Shown here: positions 35,153 through 43,955 of the stretch, piece after piece
Position numbering within the stretch: position 1 is the first letter of the stretch
How the letters are laid out: every line of letters starts with the position of its first letter
From: Chryseobacterium aureum
GTDB lineage: Bacteria; Bacteroidota; Bacteroidia; Flavobacteriales; Weeksellaceae
DNA length: 64,000 nt
NCBI RefSeq assembly: GCF_003971235.1
Contig: NZ_CP034661.1
Coordinates: forward strand, 2,790,001 to 2,854,000
Direction of reading: 5' to 3'
Program-made: the position numbers and the translations under genes
The notes under the pieces: generated by a model
The model's input: the letters and a program-made list of their open reading frames with translations, nothing else
Told to the model about the DNA's origin: nothing
Database searches by the model: none

Positions 35153-35160
35153 TAAATTTG
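35153..35160 (+). promoter_or_regulatory. -7 box of the second SusC operon
   Basis: TAAATTTG matches TAnnTTTG, 11 bases before the ATG. No -33 TTG at the expected position, as at the first SusC promoter. Confidence 0.5.
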
Positions 35161-35171
35161 CCTTCAAAAAA

Positions 35172-38100
35172 ATGAAGAAGACTCTAGCCACTTTTGCCGT
35201 TTTTTTACTTCCCCTTTATTTTTCTGCACAGGAAATCAATATCACAGGAAATGTAAAATCTGAAAACGGTTCTAGTGTTTCCGGTGTGAACATCACCGAT
35301 AAAAACACAGGAAAGACTGCTATCACAGATGAGAATGGTAATTTCACCATTTCTGCAAATCCCAAAGATATTCTTGAATTTTTTGCGCCTGATTTTTCCG
35401 TTTACACCGTTGAGGTTTCTTCCAAAAAACAGTATTCCATTGTACTAAAAAAACCTAACGAAAAGCAGATCGAGGGCGTTGTAATTACCGCATTAGGGAT
35501 TGCCAAGAAGAAAGAAAAAATTGGGTATGCTACTCAGGAAGTGGGAACAAAACAGTTTGAAACCATTACCACCCCCAGTATTGGAAACCTGTTTTCCGGA
35601 CAGGTAGCCGGCCTGAATGTTTCTAACCCAACAGGAATGCAGCAGGCACCACAGTTTACTCTGAGAGGAAACTCCAACCTGGTTTTTGTGATTGATGGGG
35701 TGATCGTGGAAAAAGAAGTTTTCCAGAATTTAGATCCTAACAATATTGAAAATATCAACGTATTGAAAGGGGCCACAGCTTCGGCTCTTTACGGTTCAAG
35801 AGGCCGTTACGGAGCTGTCCTGATCACTACAAAAAATGCAAAGAAGAAAGGCTTTTCCGTAGAATTCTCGCAGAATACGATGATTACAGCAGGTTTTACC
35901 AATCTTCCAAAAACCCAGACTGAGTACGGAAACGGTTCGCACGGAAAGTATGAATTCTGGGACGGAGCTGATGGCGGAGTGAATGACGGAGATATGATCT
36001 GGGGTCCTAAATTTGTTCCCGGTTTACAGATTGCCCAATGGAACAGCCCCATCAGAGACAAAGTTACAGGACAGGTGGTTACGTGGTACGGCGCTGTAAC
36101 TGGAACTCAATATGATGATAAATCAAGATACGAAAGAGTTCCGATCGACTGGAAATACCATGATAATTTAAGCACTTTCTTAAAGCCTGCCGTTATCAAC
36201 AATAATAATTTTGCGATCAGTTACAGAGACAACAAAGATATATACCGATTCTCCGGAAACTTCATGAATTATGATGACAGAGTTCCGAATTCTTATCTTC
36301 AGAAATATGGAATCAACTTCTCTTCTGAAAATCATCTTGGAGATAAATTAATCTTTGATACAAAATTCAATTTCAACCAGGCCTTTACGCCCAATATTCC
36401 CAATTACGACTACAACCCAAGCGGACACATGTATACCATTCTGATCTGGATGGGAGGTGACGTAGACGGAAAAGCCCTGAAAAACCATATGTGGATCCCG
36501 GGAAAAGAAGGAAGAGCACAAGCCAACTGGAACTACGCCTGGTACAATAATCCCTGGTTCGGAGCTGAATATTATAAAAACCAGAACAGAACGAATATCA
36601 TCAATGCCCAAACAGGTTTAGAGTATAAAGCTACACAGGATCTTTCGGTAAAGGGAAAAATTTCCTTGGTGGAAAATCACAGCAAAACAGAAGTACTGAG
36701 TCCTTATTCTTATTTTAACTACAGTGCACCGAGAAGCGGAGGCTATATTTTAAAAGACAACAAAACCTGGAATCTTAACTACGATGTCCTTGCAACGTAT
36801 AAGAAAAAAATATCCGAAAATTTTGATTTTACCATCAATGCCGGAGGTTCAGCTTTCTACTATAAAAACAACAACAATGAAAGATCTACAGATGGATTGA
36901 AAATTCCTGAAGTGTATACTTTTGAAAACTCAATCGGAGCACTTAAAAACTATACGTACTTGAAAGAAAAGTTGATTTACAGTGCTTATTCGACGATTGA
37001 TATCGGATTATACAATGCTTTCTTCATTAATATTTCCGGACGTAATGACTGGTCTTCTACACTGCCTAAGGCCAACAGATCTTACTTCTACCCTTCCGCT
37101 TCCATCAGTGCTGTGATATCAAATCTGGTAAAAATGCCGGAGTCTATCAATATGCTGAAACTGTCTGCTTCATGGGCAAAGGTAGCGTATGACTTCCAGC
37201 CATATTCCATCAGAAATTATTATCTGAATAATCAGGGAATCACATTCAACGGAAATCCTACGTACTATTATCCAACCACTCTGAATGTAGAAAATTCTTT
37301 GAAACCAGAGCAGACAAAATCGTATGAATTAGGGTTAAGCGCAGGTTTCCTGAATAACAGAATTACTTTAGATGCCACTTATTTCAGAACATTGGATTAT
37401 AATAATATTCTCCAGTTCCCGGCAGCTGAATCCTCCGGTTTCACTTCACAATATGTAAACGGAAATGAATACACCACAAAAGGTTTTGAAGTTTCCCTTG
37501 GTTTAGTTCCGGTAAAAACCGCTGATTTCAGCTGGAAAACCCTGATTAACTGGAGCACTTACGAACAAAAGCTGACTTCCATTTACGACAATATGCCGAA
37601 CTACAAAAACATTAAGTTAGGCGAAAGGATGGACAGCTACTATGATTATACATGGCAGAAATCTCCGGACGGAAAAGTTATTCTGGATGCCAATACAGGA
37701 ATGCCGACCAGAGCCAATAATCCAAGTAATTTAGGACATTTCAATCCAGACTGGACTTTCGGTTTTAACAACACATTCAAATATAAGAAGTTCACTTTAA
37801 ATATCGGAATTGACGGAAGCATAGGCGGTGTGATGAGATCGCAGGTTGTGGAAAAAATGTGGTGGGGAGGAAAGCATCCTAATTCTGTAGCGTACAGGGA
37901 TCTTGAATATGCCAATCCGGGAACCTATTATTTTGTACCGGATGGAGTGAACTACAATCCGGCAACAGGTCAGTATACTCCACACACCAAAGCCATCAGC
38001 TTCCAGGACTGGGCACAGAATTATCCATACCAGGCAAGAGTAACACAGGATGAAAGTGAAGAGTTTGCCAATGTTTTCGACAGAACTTTCGTCAAGCTGA

Positions 38101-38312
38101 GATCTGTAGTACTGGAATACGATTTCTCTTCATTATTAAATCCAAGAGGAATGGTAAAAGGGTTTACCGCCAATATTTCAGCTTACAATCTGGCCATGTG
38201 GAAAAAATCAAAGAACCTTTATTCTGACCCGGATTTCCAGGCAAAAACGGAGAATGATATCCAGGATCCGTCCAGCAGATGGTTCGGAATCGGTTTTAAT
38301 CTTAAGTTTTAA
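35172..38312 (+). CDS. SusC/RagA family TonB-dependent transporter
   Basis: A 1046-residue outer-membrane transporter. Signal peptide 1-19 (LYFSAQ); a carboxypeptidase-like domain at about 22-95 (ITGNVKSENGSSVSGVNI, KTAITDENGNFTISA); a TonB-box region with EGVVITALGIAKK; the plug with GNLFSGQVAGLNVSNPTG and LKGATASALYGSRGRYGAVLI; then a 22-strand barrel ending WFGIGFNLKF. It pairs with the SusD 20 bases downstream. The ligand is likely released by the phospholipase C encoded next, or is the phospholipid itself. Confidence 0.95.
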   Translation: MKKTLATFAVFLLPLYFSAQEINITGNVKSENGSSVSGVNITDKNTGKTAITDENGNFTISANPKDILEFFAPDFSVYTVEVSSKKQYSIVLKKPNEKQIEGVVITALGIAKKKEKIGYATQEVGTKQFETITTPSIGNLFSGQVAGLNVSNPTGMQQAPQFTLRGNSNLVFVIDGVIVEKEVFQNLDPNNIENINVLKGATASALYGSRGRYGAVLITTKNAKKKGFSVEFSQNTMITAGFTNLPKTQTEYGNGSHGKYEFWDGADGGVNDGDMIWGPKFVPGLQIAQWNSPIRDKVTGQVVTWYGAVTGTQYDDKSRYERVPIDWKYHDNLSTFLKPAVINNNNFAISYRDNKDIYRFSGNFMNYDDRVPNSYLQKYGINFSSENHLGDKLIFDTKFNFNQAFTPNIPNYDYNPSGHMYTILIWMGGDVDGKALKNHMWIPGKEGRAQANWNYAWYNNPWFGAEYYKNQNRTNIINAQTGLEYKATQDLSVKGKISLVENHSKTEVLSPYSYFNYSAPRSGGYILKDNKTWNLNYDVLATYKKKISENFDFTINAGGSAFYYKNNNNERSTDGLKIPEVYTFENSIGALKNYTYLKEKLIYSAYSTIDIGLYNAFFINISGRNDWSSTLPKANRSYFYPSASISAVISNLVKMPESINMLKLSASWAKVAYDFQPYSIRNYYLNNQGITFNGNPTYYYPTTLNVENSLKPEQTKSYELGLSAGFLNNRITLDATYFRTLDYNNILQFPAAESSGFTSQYVNGNEYTTKGFEVSLGLVPVKTADFSWKTLINWSTYEQKLTSIYDNMPNYKNIKLGERMDSYYDYTWQKSPDGKVILDANTGMPTRANNPSNLGHFNPDWTFGFNNTFKYKKFTLNIGIDGSIGGVMRSQVVEKMWWGGKHPNSVAYRDLEYANPGTYYFVPDGVNYNPATGQYTPHTKAISFQDWAQNYPYQARVTQDESEEFANVFDRTFVKLRSVVLEYDFSSLLNPRGMVKGFTANISAYNLAMWKKSKNLYSDPDFQAKTENDIQDPSSRWFGIGFNLKF

Positions 38313-38332
38313 CTAAAAAGTACGTCAAGACA

Positions 38333-39853
38333 ATGAAAAATAATATAAACAACATGCAAGGGTTAACAGGTAAAAAAGCTAAATGGCTTATAAAATCTAT
38401 ATTTGCAGCCAGTTTTCTAGCATTGGTTTCATGTGAATCCAACCTTGACACCATCAATGAAAACCCTAATGACCAGGCAAGCATTGATCCTAAATTTCTT
38501 CTTACCTATGTGGAAAAGTATACTTTCCAGGTAGACGGAGATAACATGTATGCTTCCAGAATGATGATTGGTACTGATGGTGAAAATAAGTACCAGTACA
38601 TGAAATGGAATGATACGTCTTTTGAAGTCTATACAAAAGCACTTCTGAACACCGGGAAAATGATGCAGGAGGCTGAAAAAATCAACAATAAAAACTATGC
38701 CGCCATTGGCAAATTTCTGAGAGCCTATCATTTTTTCAATATCAGTTTAAAAGTAGGAAGCGCCCCTTACTCTGAAGCGGCAAAAGGAGAATCCGGAATT
38801 ACACAGCCTAAATATGATACGCAGGAAGCCATCATGTCCAGAATTTTATCAGAGTTGAAAGAAGCCAATGATCTTATTAATACCAGTGATAAAATAGAAG
38901 GTGATATTGTCTATAACGGAGATGCTATGAAATGGAAAAAACTGATCAATTCTTTCCGTTTAAAGGTTTTAATTACCCTTTCTAAAAAAACAACCGTAGG
39001 AAATTATAATATCGCAACAGAATTTGCTTCCATTGCAGGAAGCCAGTCTCTGATGACTTCCATCGCTGATAATGGTGAGCTTAAATTCGCTGATGCTGCT
39101 GACAGCAGGTATACGATGTTTAACAACAGCGGATATGGTTCCAGTTTGTATATGGCAGATTATTTCATTAATCTATTCAAAGACAGACATGACCCCCGCC
39201 TGTTTACTTTCGCAGCACAGACCACCGGGGCTAAGGAAGCCGGAAAAGCCATCACAGATTACACAGGATACAACGGAGGAAACCCTACCTCTCCTTATTC
39301 TGACAATGCAGCATTGATCACAGCAAAAAACATTTCTAAGGTAAATGACCGTTTCTATAAAGATCCTACCAATGAACCTGCTTCTGTGTTAAGTTATTCA
39401 GAACTTGAATTTATTCTGGCTGAAGCTGCAGCAAGGGGCTGGATTTCCGGGTCGGCAAAAACGTATTATGACAATGCCATTAAAGCCAGCTTCAATTTTT
39501 ATCAAACCTATGTAAAAAATTCGGGACAATATTTCTCAGGGTTTGATGTGAACCAATATCTGACAACGCCTTTGGTAGTATACAACAATGCTGATCCTCT
39601 TCAGACACAGCTTGAAAAAATCATGACCCAAAAGTACATGACGATGTTTCATCAGGCACAGTGGACCTCTTACTATGATTATCTGAGAACGGGATATCCT
39701 AATTATCCTCTAAAAGCAGGAGTTGCGGCGCCTTTCAGATTCAGGTATCCACAATCGGAATACAGCTATAACAGCAGCAATTTAAAAGCTGCTCTGGCTG
39801 CCCAGTACGGAGGAAATGACAATATCACCTCCAAACCTTGGTGGTTACAATAG
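38333..39853 (+). CDS. SusD/RagB family outer-membrane lipoprotein
   Basis: A 506-residue lipoprotein of the SusD-like_2 type. The signal segment SIFAASFLALVSC places the lipid Cys near residue 34; ESNLDTINENPNDQASIDPKF follows, as in this family. TPR-like helices include YAAIGKFLRAYHFFNISLK and SVLSYSELEFILAEAAARGW. It binds the ligand on the cell surface and covers the partner SusC. Start at 38333; the N-terminal extension before the signal is long, so MQGLTGKKAKWL at residue 7 could be the real start. Confidence 0.9.
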   Translation: MKNNINNMQGLTGKKAKWLIKSIFAASFLALVSCESNLDTINENPNDQASIDPKFLLTYVEKYTFQVDGDNMYASRMMIGTDGENKYQYMKWNDTSFEVYTKALLNTGKMMQEAEKINNKNYAAIGKFLRAYHFFNISLKVGSAPYSEAAKGESGITQPKYDTQEAIMSRILSELKEANDLINTSDKIEGDIVYNGDAMKWKKLINSFRLKVLITLSKKTTVGNYNIATEFASIAGSQSLMTSIADNGELKFADAADSRYTMFNNSGYGSSLYMADYFINLFKDRHDPRLFTFAAQTTGAKEAGKAITDYTGYNGGNPTSPYSDNAALITAKNISKVNDRFYKDPTNEPASVLSYSELEFILAEAAARGWISGSAKTYYDNAIKASFNFYQTYVKNSGQYFSGFDVNQYLTTPLVVYNNADPLQTQLEKIMTQKYMTMFHQAQWTSYYDYLRTGYPNYPLKAGVAAPFRFRYPQSEYSYNSSNLKAALAAQYGGNDNITSKPWWLQ

Positions 39854-39879
39854 AAATCTGATTATTTTTATATGAAAAC

Positions 39880-39922
39880 AAAGAAATCGCAGAAAATTCC
39901 TGTTAACTTGCGGTTTCTTTCT
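39880..39922 (+). terminator. Imperfect hairpin between SusD and phospholipase C genes
   Basis: A 12-base-pair stem with a wobble pair (39880-39892 with about 39908-39920) and a T-rich right arm. It could end the SusCD transcript in part and lower downstream expression. Confidence 0.5.
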
Positions 39923-39936
39923 TATTACGATTGAAC

Positions 39937-42282
39937 ATGAACAGAAGAGAATTTTTAGAAAAATCAAGTCTTTTATTAGCCGGATTAGGAACTTCAAGTG
40001 TTCTTCATCCTTCCATTTTAAAAGCCTTAGCCATCGATCCGGCTGCACAGTCTACTTTTTATGATGCAGAACATGTCGTAATCCTGATGCAGGAGAACCG
40101 TTCGTTTGACCATACTTTTGGTGCTCTTAAAGGAGTAAGAGGTTTTTTGGATAAAAGAGCGTTTATAAAAGAGGACGGGCATTCCGTATTCTTCCAAAAG
40201 AATGATGATGGAAGATATGCATCACCCGCCCGGCTGGATTTAAGAAATACGAAATCTACCTGGATGAGCTCACTGCCCCATTCATGGGCGGATCAACAGA
40301 AAGCACTGAACAAAGGTAAATTTGACCAATGGCTTCAGGCTAAAGCATCAGGGAATAAAGATTATAAGAATATCCCATTGACACTAGGCTACTATAACCG
40401 TGAAGATCTTCCGTTTTATTACCAGCTGGCTGATGCATTTACCATATTTGATCAGTATTTCTGTTCATCCCTTACCGGAACGACTCCAAACAGACTTTTC
40501 CATTGGTCCGGAACATTAAGAGAACAGCAAAACGGAAAAGTAAAAGCCAATGTGGTCAATGAAAATATTGATTATGATAAAGCAAGACAGGCAAAATGGA
40601 AAAGCTTCCCTGAGATTTTGGAAGAGCAGAATGTTTCCTGGAGGATTTATCAGAACGAAATCAGTCTTCCGAAAGGAATGTCCGGCGAGCAGGAAGCCTG
40701 GCTAAGTAACTTTACCGATAACCCGATTGAATGGTTTTCAAAATTCAATGTGAAGTTTTCGAAAGGATATTACCAGAATATTCCTAATATCATGGCTTAC
40801 CTGAAACAGGAAATTGCAAAAAATCCTGATCAGAAAGAAAGACTGGAAGCGATGCTGGCTGAGGTTCAGGAAGATCAGATCAAATACCATCCGGACAATT
40901 ATGCCAGGCTTTCAAAAGAAGAAAAAAACCTGCACGAAAAAGCTTTCACCACCAATTCCAATGATCCTGATTACTGGAAACTGGAAATCGGTAAAGATGA
41001 AAACGGAGAAAGACTGGTTGTTCCGGAGGGAGATGTTCTTTTCCAGTTCCGAAAAGATGCAGAAGAGAAAAAACTTCCATTGGTTTCTTGGCTGGTAGCA
41101 CCAGAGCACTTCTCAGATCATCCGGGATCACCGTGGTACGGAGCTTGGTACATTTCTGAAGTCTTAAATATTCTGACAAAAGACCCTGAAACCTGGAAAA
41201 AAACAATCTTCATCATTAATTATGATGAAAATGACGGATATTTTGATCACGTACTGCCTTTTGCACCTCCCATAAATCCAAGCCAGCCTGTTGACATGAA
41301 CGGAAAAGAAGGGGTAGAATATGTGGATCAATCCCAGGAATACATGAGCAATCCTTCTTTAAAAAGCTATGAAAAAGTAGAGGGAACCGTTGGATTGGGG
41401 TACAGAGTGCCGATGATCATTGCTTCACCATGGACAAAAGGAGGCTTCGTAAACTCTGAAGTATCGGATCACACGTCTGTGCTGCAGTTTCTTGAAAAAT
41501 TCATCCTGAAGAAATACAAAAAGAATGTACACCTGGAGAATATCAGCGACTGGAGAAGAGCTATATGCGGGGACCTTACTTCAGCTTTCAATACTTCCAG
41601 TGTAAAGGCTCCAAAAATGGATTATCTCAACCAAAAAGATTATGCAAAAACCATCAATGCCGCTAAAAATAAACCTGTTCCTGATCTGAAATGGTATGCT
41701 GAAAATGATCTTCATGAAGGTTTGCTTGAAATTCAGGAAAGAGGATTAAAACCCTCCAATCCGCTTCCGTATGATTTCCACGTTAATCTGGAAGGTGAAC
41801 ATGTAAAGATGGTTAATTTAAAAGAAAACGGGGTTCCGCTTTTAGTATATGACCGAACTCGGTTTGGCAGTAATAATTATCATTTTTCATATGCTTTGTA
41901 TGGGAAGCATGAGCTATCCCATGCTGTACATTCCGGAGCTTATGATTACGAAATTTTCGGTCCGAATGGCTTTTTTAGGAAATTTAAGGGACAGAATACC
42001 CCGGAATTGGAGGTTATTTTGGTAAATATTGCAGCAAAAAGTCAGATTGAGCTGACTGTGAGAAACCATAAAAAGAATAATGCTTCCCTGCAGCTGGAAG
42101 ATCTTTACGGAAAGACTAAAAAGACAATCGCAGTACAAAAGCCTGAAGAAAAAATCATCATTGATCTTGATAAAAATAAAGGCTGGTATGATTTGAAATT
42201 AACGCTTAATGATCATCTATGGCATTTTGCAGGAAGAATAGAGACCGGAAAAGTGTCTGTATCTGATCCGCACTGGGCATAA
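39937..42282 (+). CDS. Phosphocholine-type phospholipase C
   Basis: A 781-residue enzyme of the acid phosphatase/arylsulfatase-like superfamily of non-zinc phospholipases C. The twin-arginine-like signal is NRREFLEKSSLLLAG at the N-terminus. Catalytic motifs are ILMQENRSFDHTFG (about 50-62) and FIINYDENDGYFDHV later; APEHFSDHPGSPWYG is also conserved. The C-terminal ~170 residues are beta domains typical of the phosphocholine-preferring group. It cleaves phosphatidylcholine or sphingomyelin to a lipid and phosphocholine. Start at the ATG at 39937, as the TTG at 39931 adds only two codons. It follows SusC/SusD in the same direction. Confidence 0.92.
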   Translation: MNRREFLEKSSLLLAGLGTSSVLHPSILKALAIDPAAQSTFYDAEHVVILMQENRSFDHTFGALKGVRGFLDKRAFIKEDGHSVFFQKNDDGRYASPARLDLRNTKSTWMSSLPHSWADQQKALNKGKFDQWLQAKASGNKDYKNIPLTLGYYNREDLPFYYQLADAFTIFDQYFCSSLTGTTPNRLFHWSGTLREQQNGKVKANVVNENIDYDKARQAKWKSFPEILEEQNVSWRIYQNEISLPKGMSGEQEAWLSNFTDNPIEWFSKFNVKFSKGYYQNIPNIMAYLKQEIAKNPDQKERLEAMLAEVQEDQIKYHPDNYARLSKEEKNLHEKAFTTNSNDPDYWKLEIGKDENGERLVVPEGDVLFQFRKDAEEKKLPLVSWLVAPEHFSDHPGSPWYGAWYISEVLNILTKDPETWKKTIFIINYDENDGYFDHVLPFAPPINPSQPVDMNGKEGVEYVDQSQEYMSNPSLKSYEKVEGTVGLGYRVPMIIASPWTKGGFVNSEVSDHTSVLQFLEKFILKKYKKNVHLENISDWRRAICGDLTSAFNTSSVKAPKMDYLNQKDYAKTINAAKNKPVPDLKWYAENDLHEGLLEIQERGLKPSNPLPYDFHVNLEGEHVKMVNLKENGVPLLVYDRTRFGSNNYHFSYALYGKHELSHAVHSGAYDYEIFGPNGFFRKFKGQNTPELEVILVNIAAKSQIELTVRNHKKNNASLQLEDLYGKTKKTIAVQKPEEKIIIDLDKNKGWYDLKLTLNDHLWHFAGRIETGKVSVSDPHWA

Positions 42283-42304
42283 AAAATACTCATCAACATC
42301 ATAA

Positions 42305-42337
42305 AATCCTGTACATAAATGTGCAGGATTTTTTAAC
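42305..42337 (+). terminator. Intrinsic terminator after phospholipase C
   Basis: An 11-base stem with one wobble (AATCCTGTACA / TGTGCAGGATT), TAAA loop, T-run. Confidence 0.8.
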
Positions 42338-42468
42338 TTATTCTATTAATTAATTCTTCAATATAATGCATTACATATGAAAAATACTTAACGATAAAAA
42401 ATTTATCATATATTTTCATTCACTATATACTGAATTTTATTATATTCACTTAACTAATTATCAGTATC

Positions 42469-43047
42469 ATGAAAAAATTAAATTTAACAATTGCAATGTC
42501 TTTATTTGCGTTAGCTCTGTCCGGCAACCTGAGTGCGCAAGATACTAATACAGACAACCATACAGTTACTATTTCCATTCCCGAAGTTGCCTTGGTAGAT
42601 ATTGAGCCGGCGGCTACGAAAAACATCACACTTGGATTCACAGCTCCTACTGAAGCAGGAAATCCTGTTACTCCCAGTGCGGCCAACACTACTTTGTGGC
42701 TTAATTATTCTTCCATCAAATCTGTAGCAGATCCTACCCGTAACGTAAGTGTAAAAATGAATGCCATCGTTCCAGGAGTTGACCTTCGTGTAACGGCCGC
42801 TGCTGCTACCGGATCTGGAGCTGGGACATTGGGGACATCTGCCGGTCTGCTGACCTTAAGTGCCGCCGATCAGACTATTATTTCCGGAATCGGAAGTGCT
42901 TATACAGGAAACGGTGCCAACAATGGACACAATCTTACCTATGCCCTAGCGGCAGGAAGTGGCCCCGGCGGCGTAGCAGCTTATGCAGATTTACAGGCCA
43001 CTGCAACTGTAGCAGCTACCGTTACTTATACGATATCAGACAATTAG
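42469..43047 (+). CDS. Small secreted beta-rich protein, putative fibre subunit 1
   Basis: A 192-residue exported protein (signal peptide 1-23, ending LSAQD). The mature start has alternating hydrophobic residues (TVTISIPEVALVDIEPAA), then FTAPTEAGNPVTPSA, and the protein ends VAATVTYTISDN. It is clearly paralogous to the protein at 46698-47222: both share FTAPTEAGN, GTLGTSAGL or GVLGTSAGL, TIISGIG.AYTGNG.NNGH and the C-terminal TYTI. Low-complexity Ala/Gly/Thr-rich beta composition and no catalytic motif fit a structural subunit. First gene of the operon. The subunit role is inferred. Confidence 0.7.
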   Translation: MKKLNLTIAMSLFALALSGNLSAQDTNTDNHTVTISIPEVALVDIEPAATKNITLGFTAPTEAGNPVTPSAANTTLWLNYSSIKSVADPTRNVSVKMNAIVPGVDLRVTAAAATGSGAGTLGTSAGLLTLSAADQTIISGIGSAYTGNGANNGHNLTYALAAGSGPGGVAAYADLQATATVAATVTYTISDN

Positions 43048-43154
43048 GATTTAAATAAATTTCTAAAACCCGTATTTCAAAAGCAAGAAGAAGTTGATAT
43101 TCAGTTTCTTCCTGGTTTTGTATGATCAATCATTTAACTCCAAACTTTTACCTA

Positions 43155-43955
43155 ATGATCAAGCGTATACTTATTCTGGTCACCCTGATTTTGCAATTCA
43201 GCTTTTTACATGCCGGCATTGTGATTCTCAACGGGCTTACGCATTCTTATAAAATAGAACACGGAAAGGTTTACAAAGGAAAAGTTTCCATTGAAAACAC
43301 AGGCAGTAATCCTCAAAGTGTAAAATTATTCTTACAGGATTTTGCCTACCATGCAGACGGAACCATCAATTATACAGCGTTACGCACCAATAAACGCTCC
43401 AACGGAGAATGGATAAAGCTTAATACCAATCTTGTCACCCTTAAAGCGAAAGAAAAGACAGACGTGCTTTATGAAATTACCGTTCCTGATCAGGCAATGG
43501 ATCCCGGAAGCTACTGGAGCGTCATCATTGTGGAACCGGTAGAAGATATAAAACCCAGCGATAACAAACCGGGATTGAATATCACCTCTGTAATACGGTA
43601 TGCCATTCAGGTCATTACAGATTTTGAAGCAGAAAAGGCGAAACCGGAACTGAAGTTTGAAAGTGTAAAAGTAGAAAAACAGGAAGGTAAGCAGACTGCG
43701 AAGATTGCAATAGCCAACAACGGAAACCTTTACTGTAAACCCACCACAACGATAGAAATCTATAATCGTAAAACAGGGGAAAAAGTAGGAACCTATTCCA
43801 GTTTAACGATGGGACTGTTACCGGATACCTCTAAAACATTTTACATAGACATCAGTAAAATACCACCGGATAAATACAGGGCTGCCATAATAGCTACGGA
43901 TGAAGAAGAGAATGCATTTGCGCTCAATGTGGAATTAGAAATAAAAAATGATTAG
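43155..43955 (+). CDS. Periplasmic chaperone-like Ig-fold protein
   Basis: A 266-residue exported protein from the ATG at 43155 (signal MIKRILILVTLILQFSFLHA). Two beta-sandwich parts follow. The first (about 20-130) begins IVILNGLTHSYKIEHGKVYK and has GKVSIENTGSNPQSVKLFL and WIKLNTNLVTLKAKEKTDV, the layout of the PapD-like pili-chaperone fold, with a typical 'proline-rich then Y-x-V' strand. The second (about 140-265) has KTAKIAIANNGNLYCKPTTT. No PapD Arg/Lys pair can be assigned with certainty. It overlaps the next gene by eight bases. It probably holds subunits in the periplasm. Confidence 0.65.
   Translation: MIKRILILVTLILQFSFLHAGIVILNGLTHSYKIEHGKVYKGKVSIENTGSNPQSVKLFLQDFAYHADGTINYTALRTNKRSNGEWIKLNTNLVTLKAKEKTDVLYEITVPDQAMDPGSYWSVIIVEPVEDIKPSDNKPGLNITSVIRYAIQVITDFEAEKAKPELKFESVKVEKQEGKQTAKIAIANNGNLYCKPTTTIEIYNRKTGEKVGTYSSLTMGLLPDTSKTFYIDISKIPPDKYRAAIIATDEEENAFALNVELEIKND

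Larger units (their letters stand above)
34837..35171. other. Intergenic region with an inverted-repeat element
   Basis: 335 bases without a gene: a palindromic element at 34849-35003 and the promoter of the second SusC operon (TAAATTTG at 35153-35160). Confidence 0.6.
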
